A stretch of DNA of 34,089 nucleotides. Origin: Psychrobacillus faecigallinarum (GTDB lineage: Bacteria; Bacillota; Bacilli; Bacillales_A; Planococcaceae). Numbering within the stretch: position 1 is the stretch's first letter; each line of letters starts with the position of its first letter. Location of the stretch: contig NZ_JACSQO010000010.1 of assembly GCF_014836595.1 (NCBI RefSeq), positions 70,682-104,770 on the forward strand, read 5' to 3'. The translations under genes were made by a program, and so were the position numbers. The notes beneath the pieces were generated by a model, which was not told where the DNA came from, did no database searches, and was given only the letters and a program-made list of their open reading frames with translations. Below, one piece after another: positions 1-7,328 of this stretch.

Positions 1-28
1 GCAAATAATAAAGTATCTACAAATCAAA

Positions 29-84
29 GCATCTACTTTTCATACTGCGACGAGCAGTACGATGAAGTACGTCATAAAAGATGC
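29..84. other. nested inverted repeat at window start
   Basis: GCATCT (29-34) can pair with AGATGC (79-84), and inside it TACTGC (43-48) pairs with GCAGTA (54-59) around a 5-base loop. No open reading frame of any quality covers positions 1-216, so this stretch is intergenic or the 3' untranslated end of a gene outside the window. I cannot tell whether it is an RNA structure or an operator. Confidence 0.3.
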
Positions 85-154
85 ACGATTAGAATAAATA
101 GTTTATTCTTTCTATAGAAGATATTTTTCGCATTATAAATTATTTACCGTTAAA

Positions 155-188
155 AGGGGCTGCTCTAATAGAGGGTCCCTATTTTTTT
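155..188 (+). terminator. Rho-independent terminator of an upstream gene
   Basis: A GC-containing stem with CTCT/AGAG at its apex and AGGGG/CCCT at its base (155-180) is followed by a run of seven T (182-188). It ends transcription of a gene left of the window. It also lies only about 25 bases before the ribosome site of the STAS gene, so it could act as a leader attenuator for that gene. Confidence 0.6.
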
Positions 189-225
189 CTAAGGCTACAG
201 AATAAAAAAGTCAGAGGTGTTTTAT

Positions 226-693
226 TTGTCGCAAGAAAATGAGATTATTGAATTAAAAGAGAAAATTGCTCACTATGAGCGCATTATTAAAACTATGTCT
301 ACTCCGATTATTCCATCCATTGTCCCAAAAACAATTTTAATGCCAATTGCTGGATACATGTACAAGGAACGCTTTGAAAATATTGAGACACAAACATTGC
401 AATATATTGGAGAGCATAAAGAAGTTGAGCATGCCATTTTCGACTTTACTGGTGTTAGCGTTGAACATATAGAGGAGTTTGACTACAATGATTTGGCTGT
501 ATCCATTTCACAGTTGAACAGTTCTTTACGTTTAATGGGAATTCGACCTATTTACGTAGGTTTCAATCCTAAATTTATCCGAGAAATTGTTCATGCGGAT
601 TTACATGTGAATATTGAAACCTATAAAAATTTCCGTGAAGCTTTGAATCATCTCTTAGCAGAGGCAAACAAAACGATTACTTCTAAATATTAA
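226..693 (+). CDS. STAS-domain protein, RsbR/RsbS-like
   Basis: A 155-residue protein. A short charged N-terminal helix (about residues 1-22) precedes the linker STPIIP and a STAS fold (about 25-150), the arrangement seen in the C-terminal half of RsbR-type stressosome proteins. The family passes signals through phosphorylatable Ser/Thr in the loop after the DxTG-like strand. Here DFTG is present, but the following positions read EFDYNDLAV instead of the usual Asp-Thr pair, so the classical phospho-site looks absent. The start is taken as TTG at 226 because AGAGGTG (214-219) sits 6 bases before it; an in-frame GTG at 217 would overlap that ribosome site. The gene stands alone and is followed by a strong terminator. 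Family assignment is fairly sure; the signalling partner is unknown. Confidence 0.8.
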   Translation: MSQENEIIELKEKIAHYERIIKTMSTPIIPSIVPKTILMPIAGYMYKERFENIETQTLQYIGEHKEVEHAIFDFTGVSVEHIEEFDYNDLAVSISQLNSSLRLMGIRPIYVGFNPKFIREIVHADLHVNIETYKNFREALNHLLAEANKTITSKY

Positions 694-743
694 AAAGTAG
701 TTGCCAAAATTTCAACTAGCTACTTGAATCTAATTATTTATAC

Positions 744-785
744 AAAAATTACTCAGGCATCAAAATGCTCTGAGTAATTTTTATT
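744..785 (+). terminator. Rho-independent terminator after STAS gene
   Basis: Arms 744-760 and 765-782 form a 17-pair stem with a single bulged T at 769, a 4-base loop and a T-rich tail. On the minus strand it would also follow the small membrane-protein frame that stops at 814. Confidence 0.85.
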
Positions 786-813
786 TTTCTAATTTCTATC
801 ACCGCACATTAGA

Positions 814-984
814 TTAAGCATCATTTGTGTACTTATTATCACCCATCAAATAATTTGAGTCTTCACCAGGCTTTGCATTGGAATTAATTGAATTTTGGTT
901 GTTATTCTTAATTTTGTTATTTCTTATTTCCACAAATACGGCCAAGGCAACAACAATCAAAATTGGGATAGCAAATATAAGTAT
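814..984 (-). CDS. small single-pass membrane protein, non-canonical ATA start
   Basis: A 56-codon frame. A hydrophobic segment (residues 1-18, rich in Ile, Leu, Val, Ala) is followed by a basic stretch EIRNNKIKNN and an Asn-rich polar tail, typical of a one-pass membrane peptide with the tail in the cytoplasm. A strong ribosome site GGAGGTG (reverse strand, 996-990) lies 5 bases before ATA at 984. In this frame a TAA occurs at 1020-1018, and there is no ATG, GTG or TTG between that stop and the membrane segment. The only options are ATA (984 or 978) or ATT (999). Either initiation is non-standard or an ATG has been lost by one G-to-A change. Function unknown. Its composition and ribosome site argue that it is or recently was a gene. 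Confidence 0.45.
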   Translation of the reverse strand: MLIFAIPILIVVALAVFVEIRNNKIKNNNQNSINSNAKPGEDSNYLMGDNKYTNDA

Positions 985-1145
985 AAGAACACCTCCAATT
1001 ACTTTAAGAACTCTCTCTTAATTCACGTAATATTCAGAATAAAGTTCCTCATTTCCTTTTTCAGCTAGAATTTATTAGTTATCCTCTAACATTTTTACTT
1101 AGAAGATTTAGGATTATCTTTAATTAAAATGACTTCAAAACATAG

Positions 1146-1182
1146 AAAAGCACATTAATTCAGTTGAATTAACGTGCTTTTT
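1146..1182 (-). terminator. terminator of the Eis-like gene
   Basis: AAAAGCAC and TTAATTC pair with GAATTAA and GTGCTTTTT around a 4-base loop. Both strands have the A/T flanks needed, so it may work in both directions. It lies 60 bases past the stop of the acetyltransferase gene. Confidence 0.7.
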
Positions 1183-1242
1183 CATGTGTTTCTTTTATAT
1201 TACATAAATTAATCTGTGTTACTATAAGCTTCACATTTTTTC

Positions 1243-2499
1243 TTAAAAATTCGTCATACAAATAGGGCCTTTTCTTGGCATAAACCAATCATCTAAATCG
1301 TCGGTAACAATATTGTGAAGCTCTATTTCCCCGTAGTTATTTAATTCCTTAATTGAGACACACCCCATCCACCAGGCACTCAGGTCCTGAATAGTGATTT
1401 GGATATTTGGTTGTTTAATTTCTGCTTCAAGCTTTCTTGCCAGCCATTTCTCATTAGAAAAGCTAAGCTCGAAGAGGCCATTTTGTTCTGGAATAAAACT
1501 ATCCTCAATCTTTACTACTATTTTAGTATTTTGTATAGGTTTACGAAGAGCTTGATCATTCATATTTTCTATAAATTGAAAAATGTCTGTAATACGGTAC
1601 ATTAGACCAGAACCAGTCCTCGCAACCTCGTGGTAGACACTAGGTATTAGATGATTGGAATCATTCGGTGGATTGTTTAGGCTATAAATAAAAGCGGGAT
1701 TGTTAGTACTATAAATAACACGATCCACTTGATCTTGCTGTGAATGAACCCATGCCGCTAGCTGTTTATACGCCTTCTGATTTAACCAAACCCATTCATG
1801 AATTACTAGGTTTTGGTGTAAAAAATTGCTATCCTTCACTGGATCTAAGGTAAACGCTAATGCACCAATGAGTTGGCCTTCTTCTCTTACACCTACATAA
1901 AGTGTTTTTGCATTTTTTATGTGCTGCCGTTCATTCCATGTCCGTGTAATCATCCCATGATGCTTTTCTGCAAACTTATTGTATACAGCTACAATCTCCT
2001 CTTCGTCCGCAGGAGATAGTAATTGAACAAGATCCTTCTTACCAGTGCTGTTAAACGAGCCTGGTTTTATTTTAAATTCATACTTTATTGGACCATAGCC
2101 ATATCCCATTTTTCGATAAAAGCTTGAGCTAAATGGATAAAGAGCTACAAGTGTAACCTTTTCCTTCCGGGCCTCCTCATGAAAATGAGAAAGCAATTGG
2201 AAAGCAACCTTTTCTTTTTTATGTAGAATATGTACAGCTACCATTCCAATGCCGAAAATTCTTTGAAACTGTCCATTTATATTGCATTCGAAATCGCTTC
2301 TTCTGTATATACCTACTAATTGGCCCGCTTCATTAAAACAGCCATAATATTGGATGCCATTATGTTCCTTCTGTTCTCTTATGAATCGTTCTACAAGTTC
2401 CTGCTTTTTCTCCGATGACTGAATTCCCATCCCCGGGTAAGCCATTGAAACTAAATCTGCTGTAGCTGCATAATCCTTTTCCTCTAGAGCTCTAATCAA
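1243..2499 (-). CDS. Eis-type GNAT N-acetyltransferase
   Basis: A 418-residue cytosolic acetyl-CoA-dependent acetyltransferase of the Eis architecture: an N-terminal GNAT (about 1-150), a second GNAT-like domain (about 155-290) and a C-terminal sterol-carrier-like domain (about 300-418). The acetyl-CoA loop segment and the FYRKMGYGYG motif are visible near residues 126-137. Eis enzymes use a tyrosine in this region as general acid and the free C-terminal carboxylate as base; in M. tuberculosis Eis the last residue is Phe. This protein also ends in Phe, which fits. Eis members acetylate amines such as aminoglycosides or lysines; the substrate here is unknown. TTG at 2499 is preferred: GGGG lies 9 bases upstream and the family begins with Met-Ile-Arg. 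ATG at 2508 abuts the ribosome site. Divergent from the C39-like gene. Confidence 0.85.
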   Translation of the reverse strand: MIRALEEKDYAATADLVSMAYPGMGIQSSEKKQELVERFIREQKEHNGIQYYGCFNEAGQLVGIYRRSDFECNINGQFQRIFGIGMVAVHILHKKEKVAFQLLSHFHEEARKEKVTLVALYPFSSSFYRKMGYGYGPIKYEFKIKPGSFNSTGKKDLVQLLSPADEEEIVAVYNKFAEKHHGMITRTWNERQHIKNAKTLYVGVREEGQLIGALAFTLDPVKDSNFLHQNLVIHEWVWLNQKAYKQLAAWVHSQQDQVDRVIYSTNNPAFIYSLNNPPNDSNHLIPSVYHEVARTGSGLMYRITDIFQFIENMNDQALRKPIQNTKIVVKIEDSFIPEQNGLFELSFSNEKWLARKLEAEIKQPNIQITIQDLSAWWMGCVSIKELNNYGEIELHNIVTDDLDDWFMPRKGPICMTNF

Positions 2500-2580
2500 T
2501 CCATCCATCCCCTTCCATCACGTCAAAACAATTTTTGCTTTTACTCACAACTTTTTGGGTAATATAAATGTATTATAAAT

Positions 2581-2618
2581 TATTTTCTGGAATTAGATAT
2601 AGCTTATTCCAGAAAATA
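2581..2618. promoter_or_regulatory. 13-bp perfect inverted repeat, candidate operator
   Basis: TATTTTCTGGAAT (2581-2593) is exactly mirrored by ATTCCAGAAAATA (2606-2618) across a 12-base spacer. It sits between the divergent Eis-like and C39-like genes. No T-run follows either arm, so a terminator is unlikely. A dimeric repressor site controlling one or both genes is the simplest reading; no regulator is encoded beside it. Confidence 0.5.
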
Positions 2619-2763
2619 TATAGAAGCATAAATTAATGGAAATAATTAGCCCATGAAGCTTCAACCTATTCATATAACAAGTCATAAATATTCAGTTTCA
2701 GCTAATAAAGTACTATTATGAAATAAACGCATTAGAAATGTAAAATATGCAGGAGGTTATTTT

Positions 2764-3282
2764 ATGAAAATCCAATTGCCTGTTAAAGGTTTTTCTCAAT
2801 ACGATGCAGCAGTGGATGCTAAATTCCAGGCCTCCGCCTGCGGGCCGGTTACCGTTTATGTGCTCTTAAATTATCTAATACCAGATAAACATGCTTATAT
2901 GCCTAACGAATTATATAAAAATCTGAAGGGTACTCGAATTGGCCTGTTTACCTATCGCTTTATAAAATATTTGAGAAAGATGCTTGGCACTAGTTGGACA
3001 ATAGACAAATGCTCCGTTGACGAAGCTATAGAGGAGCTACGTCAGGGGCGTCCAGTCGCATTGAAATTTGATAAGTATTTCACCTTTCAGTGGAGGAAAA
3101 CATTTTCTTTTTCCTATCACTGGGTTCCACTTATCGGCTTTGAGCAGACTAGCAGTGGCCTTTTTTTAATCGTTCATGATAACGGAGGAAGAAATCGAGC
3201 GAGCACCATTCGAAAAATAAAGTATGAGTTAAATGCTCCTATACTCACCTTCGTAAAAATGGTTCCTCCACAGGTTACTTAG
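2764..3282 (+). CDS. C39-like papain-fold cysteine peptidase family protein
   Basis: A 172-residue protein of the C39_2/papain-like superfamily. The likely catalytic triad can be read directly: Cys26 in ASACGPVT, His119 in the HWVPLIG segment and Asp139 in VHDNG. No signal peptide or membrane segment is seen, so it should act in the cytoplasm unless exported by another route. Family members cleave peptides or, when stand-alone, may act as peptidase-like domains with unknown substrates. AGGAGG lies 8 bases before the ATG. Its stop codon overlaps the 3' end of the convergent exonuclease gene by 8 bases, leaving no room for a terminator between them. Catalytic class is moderately sure; substrate unknown. 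Confidence 0.75.
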   Translation: MKIQLPVKGFSQYDAAVDAKFQASACGPVTVYVLLNYLIPDKHAYMPNELYKNLKGTRIGLFTYRFIKYLRKMLGTSWTIDKCSVDEAIEELRQGRPVALKFDKYFTFQWRKTFSFSYHWVPLIGFEQTSSGLFLIVHDNGGRNRASTIRKIKYELNAPILTFVKMVPPQVT

Positions 3283-4156
3283 TAGACTGCAGCTGTCTTG
3301 CTAAAATGGTATATCCTTGATCATATAAGAAATCGTATTTATCAGACTCAATATTTTGAAGCTGAAGATGATCAAGCTCAGCATCAATTGGCACATCTCT
3401 TCTAATAGTAGCAAGTTGCTTTGAAAGATGAAGCATATCTAAATCCGTTTCGATTTTTGTTCGTTGGCCTGTTTTTAGCAGGTGGAGAGATTCTACTACA
3501 TTTTCAACAGATCCATAGGTTTGAATAAGTTGTAATGCTGTCTTTGGTCCGATTCCCTTTACCCCTGCATAACCATCACTCGAATCCCCCATAAATGCCT
3601 TAACATCAGGGAAAAGTAAAGGGGAAATTCCATACTCCTGCTGAAATCTGTCCTCAGTGTACATATCGTATATTGTGAAGCCTTTTTTAGTAAAGGCAAT
3701 TTCTGTAGAGGAATGTAATAATTGAAGTAAATCCTTGTCCCCACTCACAATCGTAAAGCGTGCGTCATCCTGCCATTTATGCGTAATGGATGCAATTGTA
3801 TCGTCAGCTTCCATCCCTACTAACCCAAAGTTTTTCCAACCTAGATGCTCGGAAAGCTCCTGAGCCATATCAAATTGTGGAACAAGTTCAACAGCAGGTT
3901 TAGGTCGATTCGCTTTATATCCGTCAAAAAGCTCATTGCGAAATGTATTCATCCCTTTATCCCAGCAAATAGCCATATGAGTCGGTTGCATAATATTTTG
4001 TGCAGCTAGTACATGTCTTGCAAAGCCCTGTACCGCATTAGTTGGAATTCCTTTGTCATTTTTAAAATAATTGCCTGACATTGCTGTTGCAAAAAAAGAA
4101 CGGAACAGAAGTGCCATGCCATCTATAACTAATACATGTGGTTTATCTTGGTTCAT
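3275..4156 (-). CDS. ypcP: 5'-3' exonuclease (PolI N-domain / YpcP-like)
   Basis: A 293-residue stand-alone relative of the 5'-nuclease domain of DNA polymerase I, close in length to B. subtilis YpcP. It removes RNA primers and flaps during replication and repair. Visible metal-ligand motifs are IDGMALLFR (Asp12), CWD (Asp66), EADD (116-119), SGDKDL (Asp140, Asp142) and GDSSD (Asp191, Asp194). The helix-three-turn-helix DNA clamp GVKGIGPKTA is at 198-207. In the clamp-proximal motif the usual GDSSDNxPG reads GDSSDGYAG; the acidic residues are retained, so activity is likely. The start is ATG at 4156, with AAGGATG 6 bases upstream; a longer in-frame extension lacks a ribosome site. Divergent from the oxidoreductase gene. 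Confidence 0.9.
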   Translation of the reverse strand: MNQDKPHVLVIDGMALLFRSFFATAMSGNYFKNDKGIPTNAVQGFARHVLAAQNIMQPTHMAICWDKGMNTFRNELFDGYKANRPKPAVELVPQFDMAQELSEHLGWKNFGLVGMEADDTIASITHKWQDDARFTIVSGDKDLLQLLHSSTEIAFTKKGFTIYDMYTEDRFQQEYGISPLLFPDVKAFMGDSSDGYAGVKGIGPKTALQLIQTYGSVENVVESLHLLKTGQRTKIETDLDMLHLSKQLATIRRDVPIDAELDHLQLQNIESDKYDFLYDQGYTILARQLQSTK

Positions 4157-4201
4157 ATATAACATCCTTCTTAATTTTATTAGCTTATAGTATACCATGG
4201 A

Positions 4202-4229
4202 TTGAACTCCAAAATTGTGGGTATATAAT
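4202..4229 (+). promoter_or_regulatory. sigma-A type promoter of the FAD oxidoreductase gene
   Basis: TTGAAC (4202-4207) and a perfect TATAAT (4224-4229) are separated by 16 bases. Position and strand place it 27 bases ahead of the ATG at 4256, with GGAGGAT as ribosome site in between. Confidence 0.7.
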
Positions 4230-4255
4230 CTATAAAAATAATCGGAGGATAATAT

Positions 4256-5470
4256 ATGAATATTCATAACGGGTCTCTTTATTGGCCAACTACTACAAAA
4301 GCATTTGAACCTAAAATAGCGGTACATCCATTAGATATGTATGATGTTGTGATCGTTGGTGCAGGAATGTCAGGCTCTTTGACTGCCTTGGCTCTCGCGG
4401 AAGCAGGCTTACAGGTAGCTCTATTAGATAAACGAGTAATGGGCTCAGGCAGTACAAGTGCAAACACTGGCCTGCTACAATATTCAAATGACATTATGTT
4501 ACATGAGCTAATTGACCAAATTGGAGAAAAAGATGCAGTTCGTTTCTATCAGCTTTGCTACGAGGCAATGGATCATTTAGAGCTTGTCGCTAAAAGTTTA
4601 GATGAAGATCCTGACTTTATTAGAAGACCGAGCCTATGCTTTGCAAGTGAGGAAAATGACGTAGAAAAACTGAAGGCGGAATACATAACTCTACAAAAGT
4701 ATAACTTTCCATGTGACTATCTAGGAAGAAATGAGATAGCGAGCAAATTCTCCTTTGAGAAGGATGGTGCTCTACTGACGCTGGGAGATGCAGAGGTGAA
4801 CCCTTTGAAATTTGTTCAAGGAGTTCTAAGAAAAGCTGAAAACCTAGGTGTTCACTTGTTCCCTTATACGGAAGTGATAGATGTAGTAGATGTAAGTGAC
4901 CATTTAGACATTCGCACTTCTGGACAAAACTTCTTTGCTAAGAACATTGTCTACACAACCGGTTATGAAACAACGCCGGTAGGAAAACGTGTTGGTGCAG
5001 ACATTAATCGTTCCTATGTAATGGTGAGTAATGTAGTGAAGGATTTATCCGATTGGCATGAGCAGGCTTTAATATGGGAGACACAGCGTCCCTATTTGTA
5101 TGCTCGGACGTGTAAGGAAGGACGTATAATCGTCGGTGGATTAGACGAGGACAAACCAGAGGCACCTCAATCAGATGAGCTAATCATGAAAAGAGCTGAA
5201 AATCTCTTAAAACAAATTAAAGAATTATTTCCTAAATACGATTTAAGTATCGATTACGCCTATGCGGCTAGTTTCGGAGAATCAATTGATAACCTCCCAT
5301 TCATCGGTCAGCATCCAACGAAGGACAAACACTATTATCTATTAGGGTACGGTGGAAACGGAACTGTTTACAGTATGCTAGGCTCTCATATATTAAGAGA
5401 TTTATTGACTGGTCAAAAGAATGATGATGCTGAGATTGTTCAATTGGAGAAGAAATACGGGGTTCGATAA
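4256..5470 (+). CDS. FAD-dependent amino-acid oxidoreductase (DAO family)
   Basis: A 404-residue flavoprotein of the DadA/glycine-oxidase superfamily that oxidises an amine or amino acid. The dinucleotide motif GAGMSG (35-40) lies after a beta strand, and Asp58 ends the second strand as expected for FAD ribose binding. The C-terminal FAD contact region is the stretch around LLGYGGNGT (about 362-370). The N-terminal GSLYWPTT leader resembles Bacillus YhfW-type proteins, which carry a C-terminal Rieske iron-sulfur domain. Here the protein ends after the DAO fold and has no CxH...CxxH signature. It has its own promoter and terminator, so it is a single-gene unit. Exact substrate unknown. Confidence 0.85.
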   Translation: MNIHNGSLYWPTTTKAFEPKIAVHPLDMYDVVIVGAGMSGSLTALALAEAGLQVALLDKRVMGSGSTSANTGLLQYSNDIMLHELIDQIGEKDAVRFYQLCYEAMDHLELVAKSLDEDPDFIRRPSLCFASEENDVEKLKAEYITLQKYNFPCDYLGRNEIASKFSFEKDGALLTLGDAEVNPLKFVQGVLRKAENLGVHLFPYTEVIDVVDVSDHLDIRTSGQNFFAKNIVYTTGYETTPVGKRVGADINRSYVMVSNVVKDLSDWHEQALIWETQRPYLYARTCKEGRIIVGGLDEDKPEAPQSDELIMKRAENLLKQIKELFPKYDLSIDYAYAASFGESIDNLPFIGQHPTKDKHYYLLGYGGNGTVYSMLGSHILRDLLTGQKNDDAEIVQLEKKYGVR

Positions 5471-5512
5471 TTTTAAAATAAAATAATGAGGCAAGTGCTG
5501 TCTTATTTATGG

Positions 5513-5550
5513 AAAGCAAGAATGTTGTTAAAACCACATTCTTGCTTTTT
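5513..5550 (+). terminator. terminator after oxidoreductase, shared with EPS locus end
   Basis: AAAGCAAGAATGT (5513-5525) pairs with ACATTCTTGCTTT (5536-5548) and is followed by T residues. On the minus strand it lies 29 bases past the stop of the last EPS gene, so it can serve both convergent units, though the minus-strand T-tail is weak. Confidence 0.8.
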
Positions 5551-5578
5551 AGTTACTTGAAATTTTGGGGATGGAGTA

Positions 5579-6562
5579 CTAGGTGTTACTATCCACTTCT
5601 CTTTTTTCATCTAAGAATTTATCTGCTACCTCTTTCATATTTAGGGATTCAAAACCATATCTATCCCTCAAAAATTCTACATGCTTTAAGATTTCCTCTA
5701 AAAAGCGTAGGTTTTCTTCTATATTTTTTCCGAAGTTATGTGGATGCCACCAGAGATGAAACACCTTATCTTCCCTTGCTGCTTCCGTTAATCCTTTTTT
5801 TATTCTTTCTAGTCTTAGCCCTTCTAATACACGAAGTTTTTTGTTGTATGGACGCAGAAATCTACTAGATTTTATATTTAAAACGGAAGTTGCCTTTATA
5901 CTATTTATACTGTAAGTATGGTGACCAGTCACCATAATATAGGCGTCTAGCAGACGCATTGCTCTCTTAATCGGCAAATTAGTTTTGCTTGTATATGGCC
6001 TATAGATCCAGCTATCTTCATTTCCTCTATAGGCACTGATACCGTACATTTTACAAACTTTCAAATACTCTTCATTTGTTTGGTTTCTGGGAAATACTAA
6101 AGAAGTAACACCCTCCTGTAGTTCTGCCACGTTCTCTAAATCCTTTTCAAAGTTTTTAATACTTTGTCCAGATTCTAAACAGTAATAATGAGAAAATGTA
6201 TGTGTCGCGATTTCTTGATTTGGAGCTGTCTTAATAACTTCAATCAATGAACCTGCGTAGTGGTAAGGGTCTACACTCTCCTCCTCTCCAACATAGGATA
6301 ATATGTGTTTAGGAGAAAATTCCTCTTGTTCATATGGGAGATCTAAATTATCCAGTCTTTGTAACAGCTCTTTTTTATTTTTACAATATAGCATCCCAAC
6401 AATCGCCCAAGTAGCGTGGATCTCATAATCATTAAACAACTGCAGCATTCTAGGAATGGCAATCCGAGACCCTAATAAATTTCCCTTATACTTTTCCAAT
6501 GAAAGAACGTCATGTACTCCCCAATTCATCTCCATGTCTAAAGAAATTACAAGAACACCCAG
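5579..6562 (-). CDS. polysaccharide deacetylase (NodB-like), CTG start
   Basis: A 327-residue carbohydrate esterase family 4-type protein; such enzymes remove N- or O-acetyl groups from sugar polymers. Motif 1, with the catalytic Asp, is ISLDMEMNWG at residues 6-15. Motif 2, HTFSH, has metal-binding His121 and His125. Motif 3-like FPRNQ is at about 157-161 and the late HPH at 273-275. Motif 1 lies upstream of the first ATG (6535), so the gene must start earlier. In frame the only start-like codon after the TGA at 6580-6578 is CTG at 6562, which sits 8 bases after GGAGGTG. No signal peptide or membrane segment is seen, so it probably acts on a cytoplasmic or lipid-linked precursor. Last gene of the EPS operon, 7 bases after the GNAT stop. 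Confidence 0.85.
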   Translation of the reverse strand: MGVLVISLDMEMNWGVHDVLSLEKYKGNLLGSRIAIPRMLQLFNDYEIHATWAIVGMLYCKNKKELLQRLDNLDLPYEQEEFSPKHILSYVGEEESVDPYHYAGSLIEVIKTAPNQEIATHTFSHYYCLESGQSIKNFEKDLENVAELQEGVTSLVFPRNQTNEEYLKVCKMYGISAYRGNEDSWIYRPYTSKTNLPIKRAMRLLDAYIMVTGHHTYSINSIKATSVLNIKSSRFLRPYNKKLRVLEGLRLERIKKGLTEAAREDKVFHLWWHPHNFGKNIEENLRFLEEILKHVEFLRDRYGFESLNMKEVADKFLDEKREVDSNT

Positions 6563-6569
6563 TTTCTCT

Positions 6570-7304
6570 TCACCTCCTCATATATAAATTTCTTCCCCAC
6601 AAAACTATCTTACCAACAGAGGATTTTGCCTTATAACCTGAATATACTTCTACGATATCCCCTCCGAATTCTAGCTTAAAGTTTCGTATATTTTCATTGT
6701 CCGTAAGCCCACCCATGTCATAACGTTTATGATTAGACCTTTTAAAGTAAAGGATATTATGCCACAGCAAATATCTACTTGCTTCACTTAACATTCTTTT
6801 TTCTATTGCGCTTTTAAATTCCTTATAATAAGAAGCGGAGTATAGCGACAGCACGTTTTCACCATCAGAAATATATACTCGATAACATAGAGTTTCTTTA
6901 TCGCTATTTAATATTTTTGTAATAACTAAAGCATTCTGATCTCTAAGTCTTTTCATTGTATTTATATGAAAAGCATTACAAGAATAGGTATCCTTAGTTT
7001 TAGCAAATGCATTATAAAACCTCTGGAAATCATATATGTCTCTAATTGTGGGATTATCTAATTCTTCTATTATAAATTCCCTATTCATTGCTCTTCTAAT
7101 TTGTTTTCTATTGCTAGATCTTAAATCAAAGAATAATAATTCTTCCTCTCTTGTTAAATCAATACAGCTTGTTTCCACCTTTGAAAGTCCCGATGAAAAG
7201 GTGGAATGAGAAAACCCTTCAATATCTTTGCTTGATTGCAACTCTTGATTTTTTTCAGAAAAATAGTAGCTGTGCATTTTAAAAAACAAAAATTTTCTTT
7301 CCAA
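6570..7304 (-). CDS. short GNAT/FemAB-like acyltransferase of EPS cluster
   Basis: A 244-residue protein resembling the short GNAT enzymes found in capsule and O-antigen clusters. The tell-tale segment is ASRYLLWHNILYFK followed by YDMGGL and FKLEFGG, which in this family surrounds the acyl-CoA site. It likely transfers an acyl group to an amino sugar. Full FemAB proteins are near 340 residues, but the short EPS subfamily is about this length, so truncation is not implied. The start is uncertain: TTG at 7304 lies 14 bases from AAGGTG, while an in-frame ATT at 7310 has better spacing. Its stop codon overlaps the ribosome site of the deacetylase gene, which suggests coupled translation of the two modifying enzymes. 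Confidence 0.75.
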   Translation of the reverse strand: MERKFLFFKMHSYYFSEKNQELQSSKDIEGFSHSTFSSGLSKVETSCIDLTREEELLFFDLRSSNRKQIRRAMNREFIIEELDNPTIRDIYDFQRFYNAFAKTKDTYSCNAFHINTMKRLRDQNALVITKILNSDKETLCYRVYISDGENVLSLYSASYYKEFKSAIEKRMLSEASRYLLWHNILYFKRSNHKRYDMGGLTDNENIRNFKLEFGGDIVEVYSGYKAKSSVGKIVLWGRNLYMRR

Positions 7305-7328
7305 AACAATTATAAAGGCACCTTCTCT

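Noticed and set aside
3275..4327. 350-residue version of the exonuclease
   Set aside because: The extra 57 residues would cross the promoter and start of the divergent oxidoreductase gene and have no ribosome site; ATG at 4156 has one and gives the family's length.
5509..5868. 119-codon plus-strand frame
   Set aside because: It lies opposite the 3' end of the polysaccharide deacetylase and begins inside a terminator; it is a mirror of a well-supported gene.
6570..7304. Truncated FemAB protein
   Set aside because: At 244 residues it is shorter than FemAB, but the short EPS-cluster GNAT family has this length and the conserved C-terminal motifs are complete.
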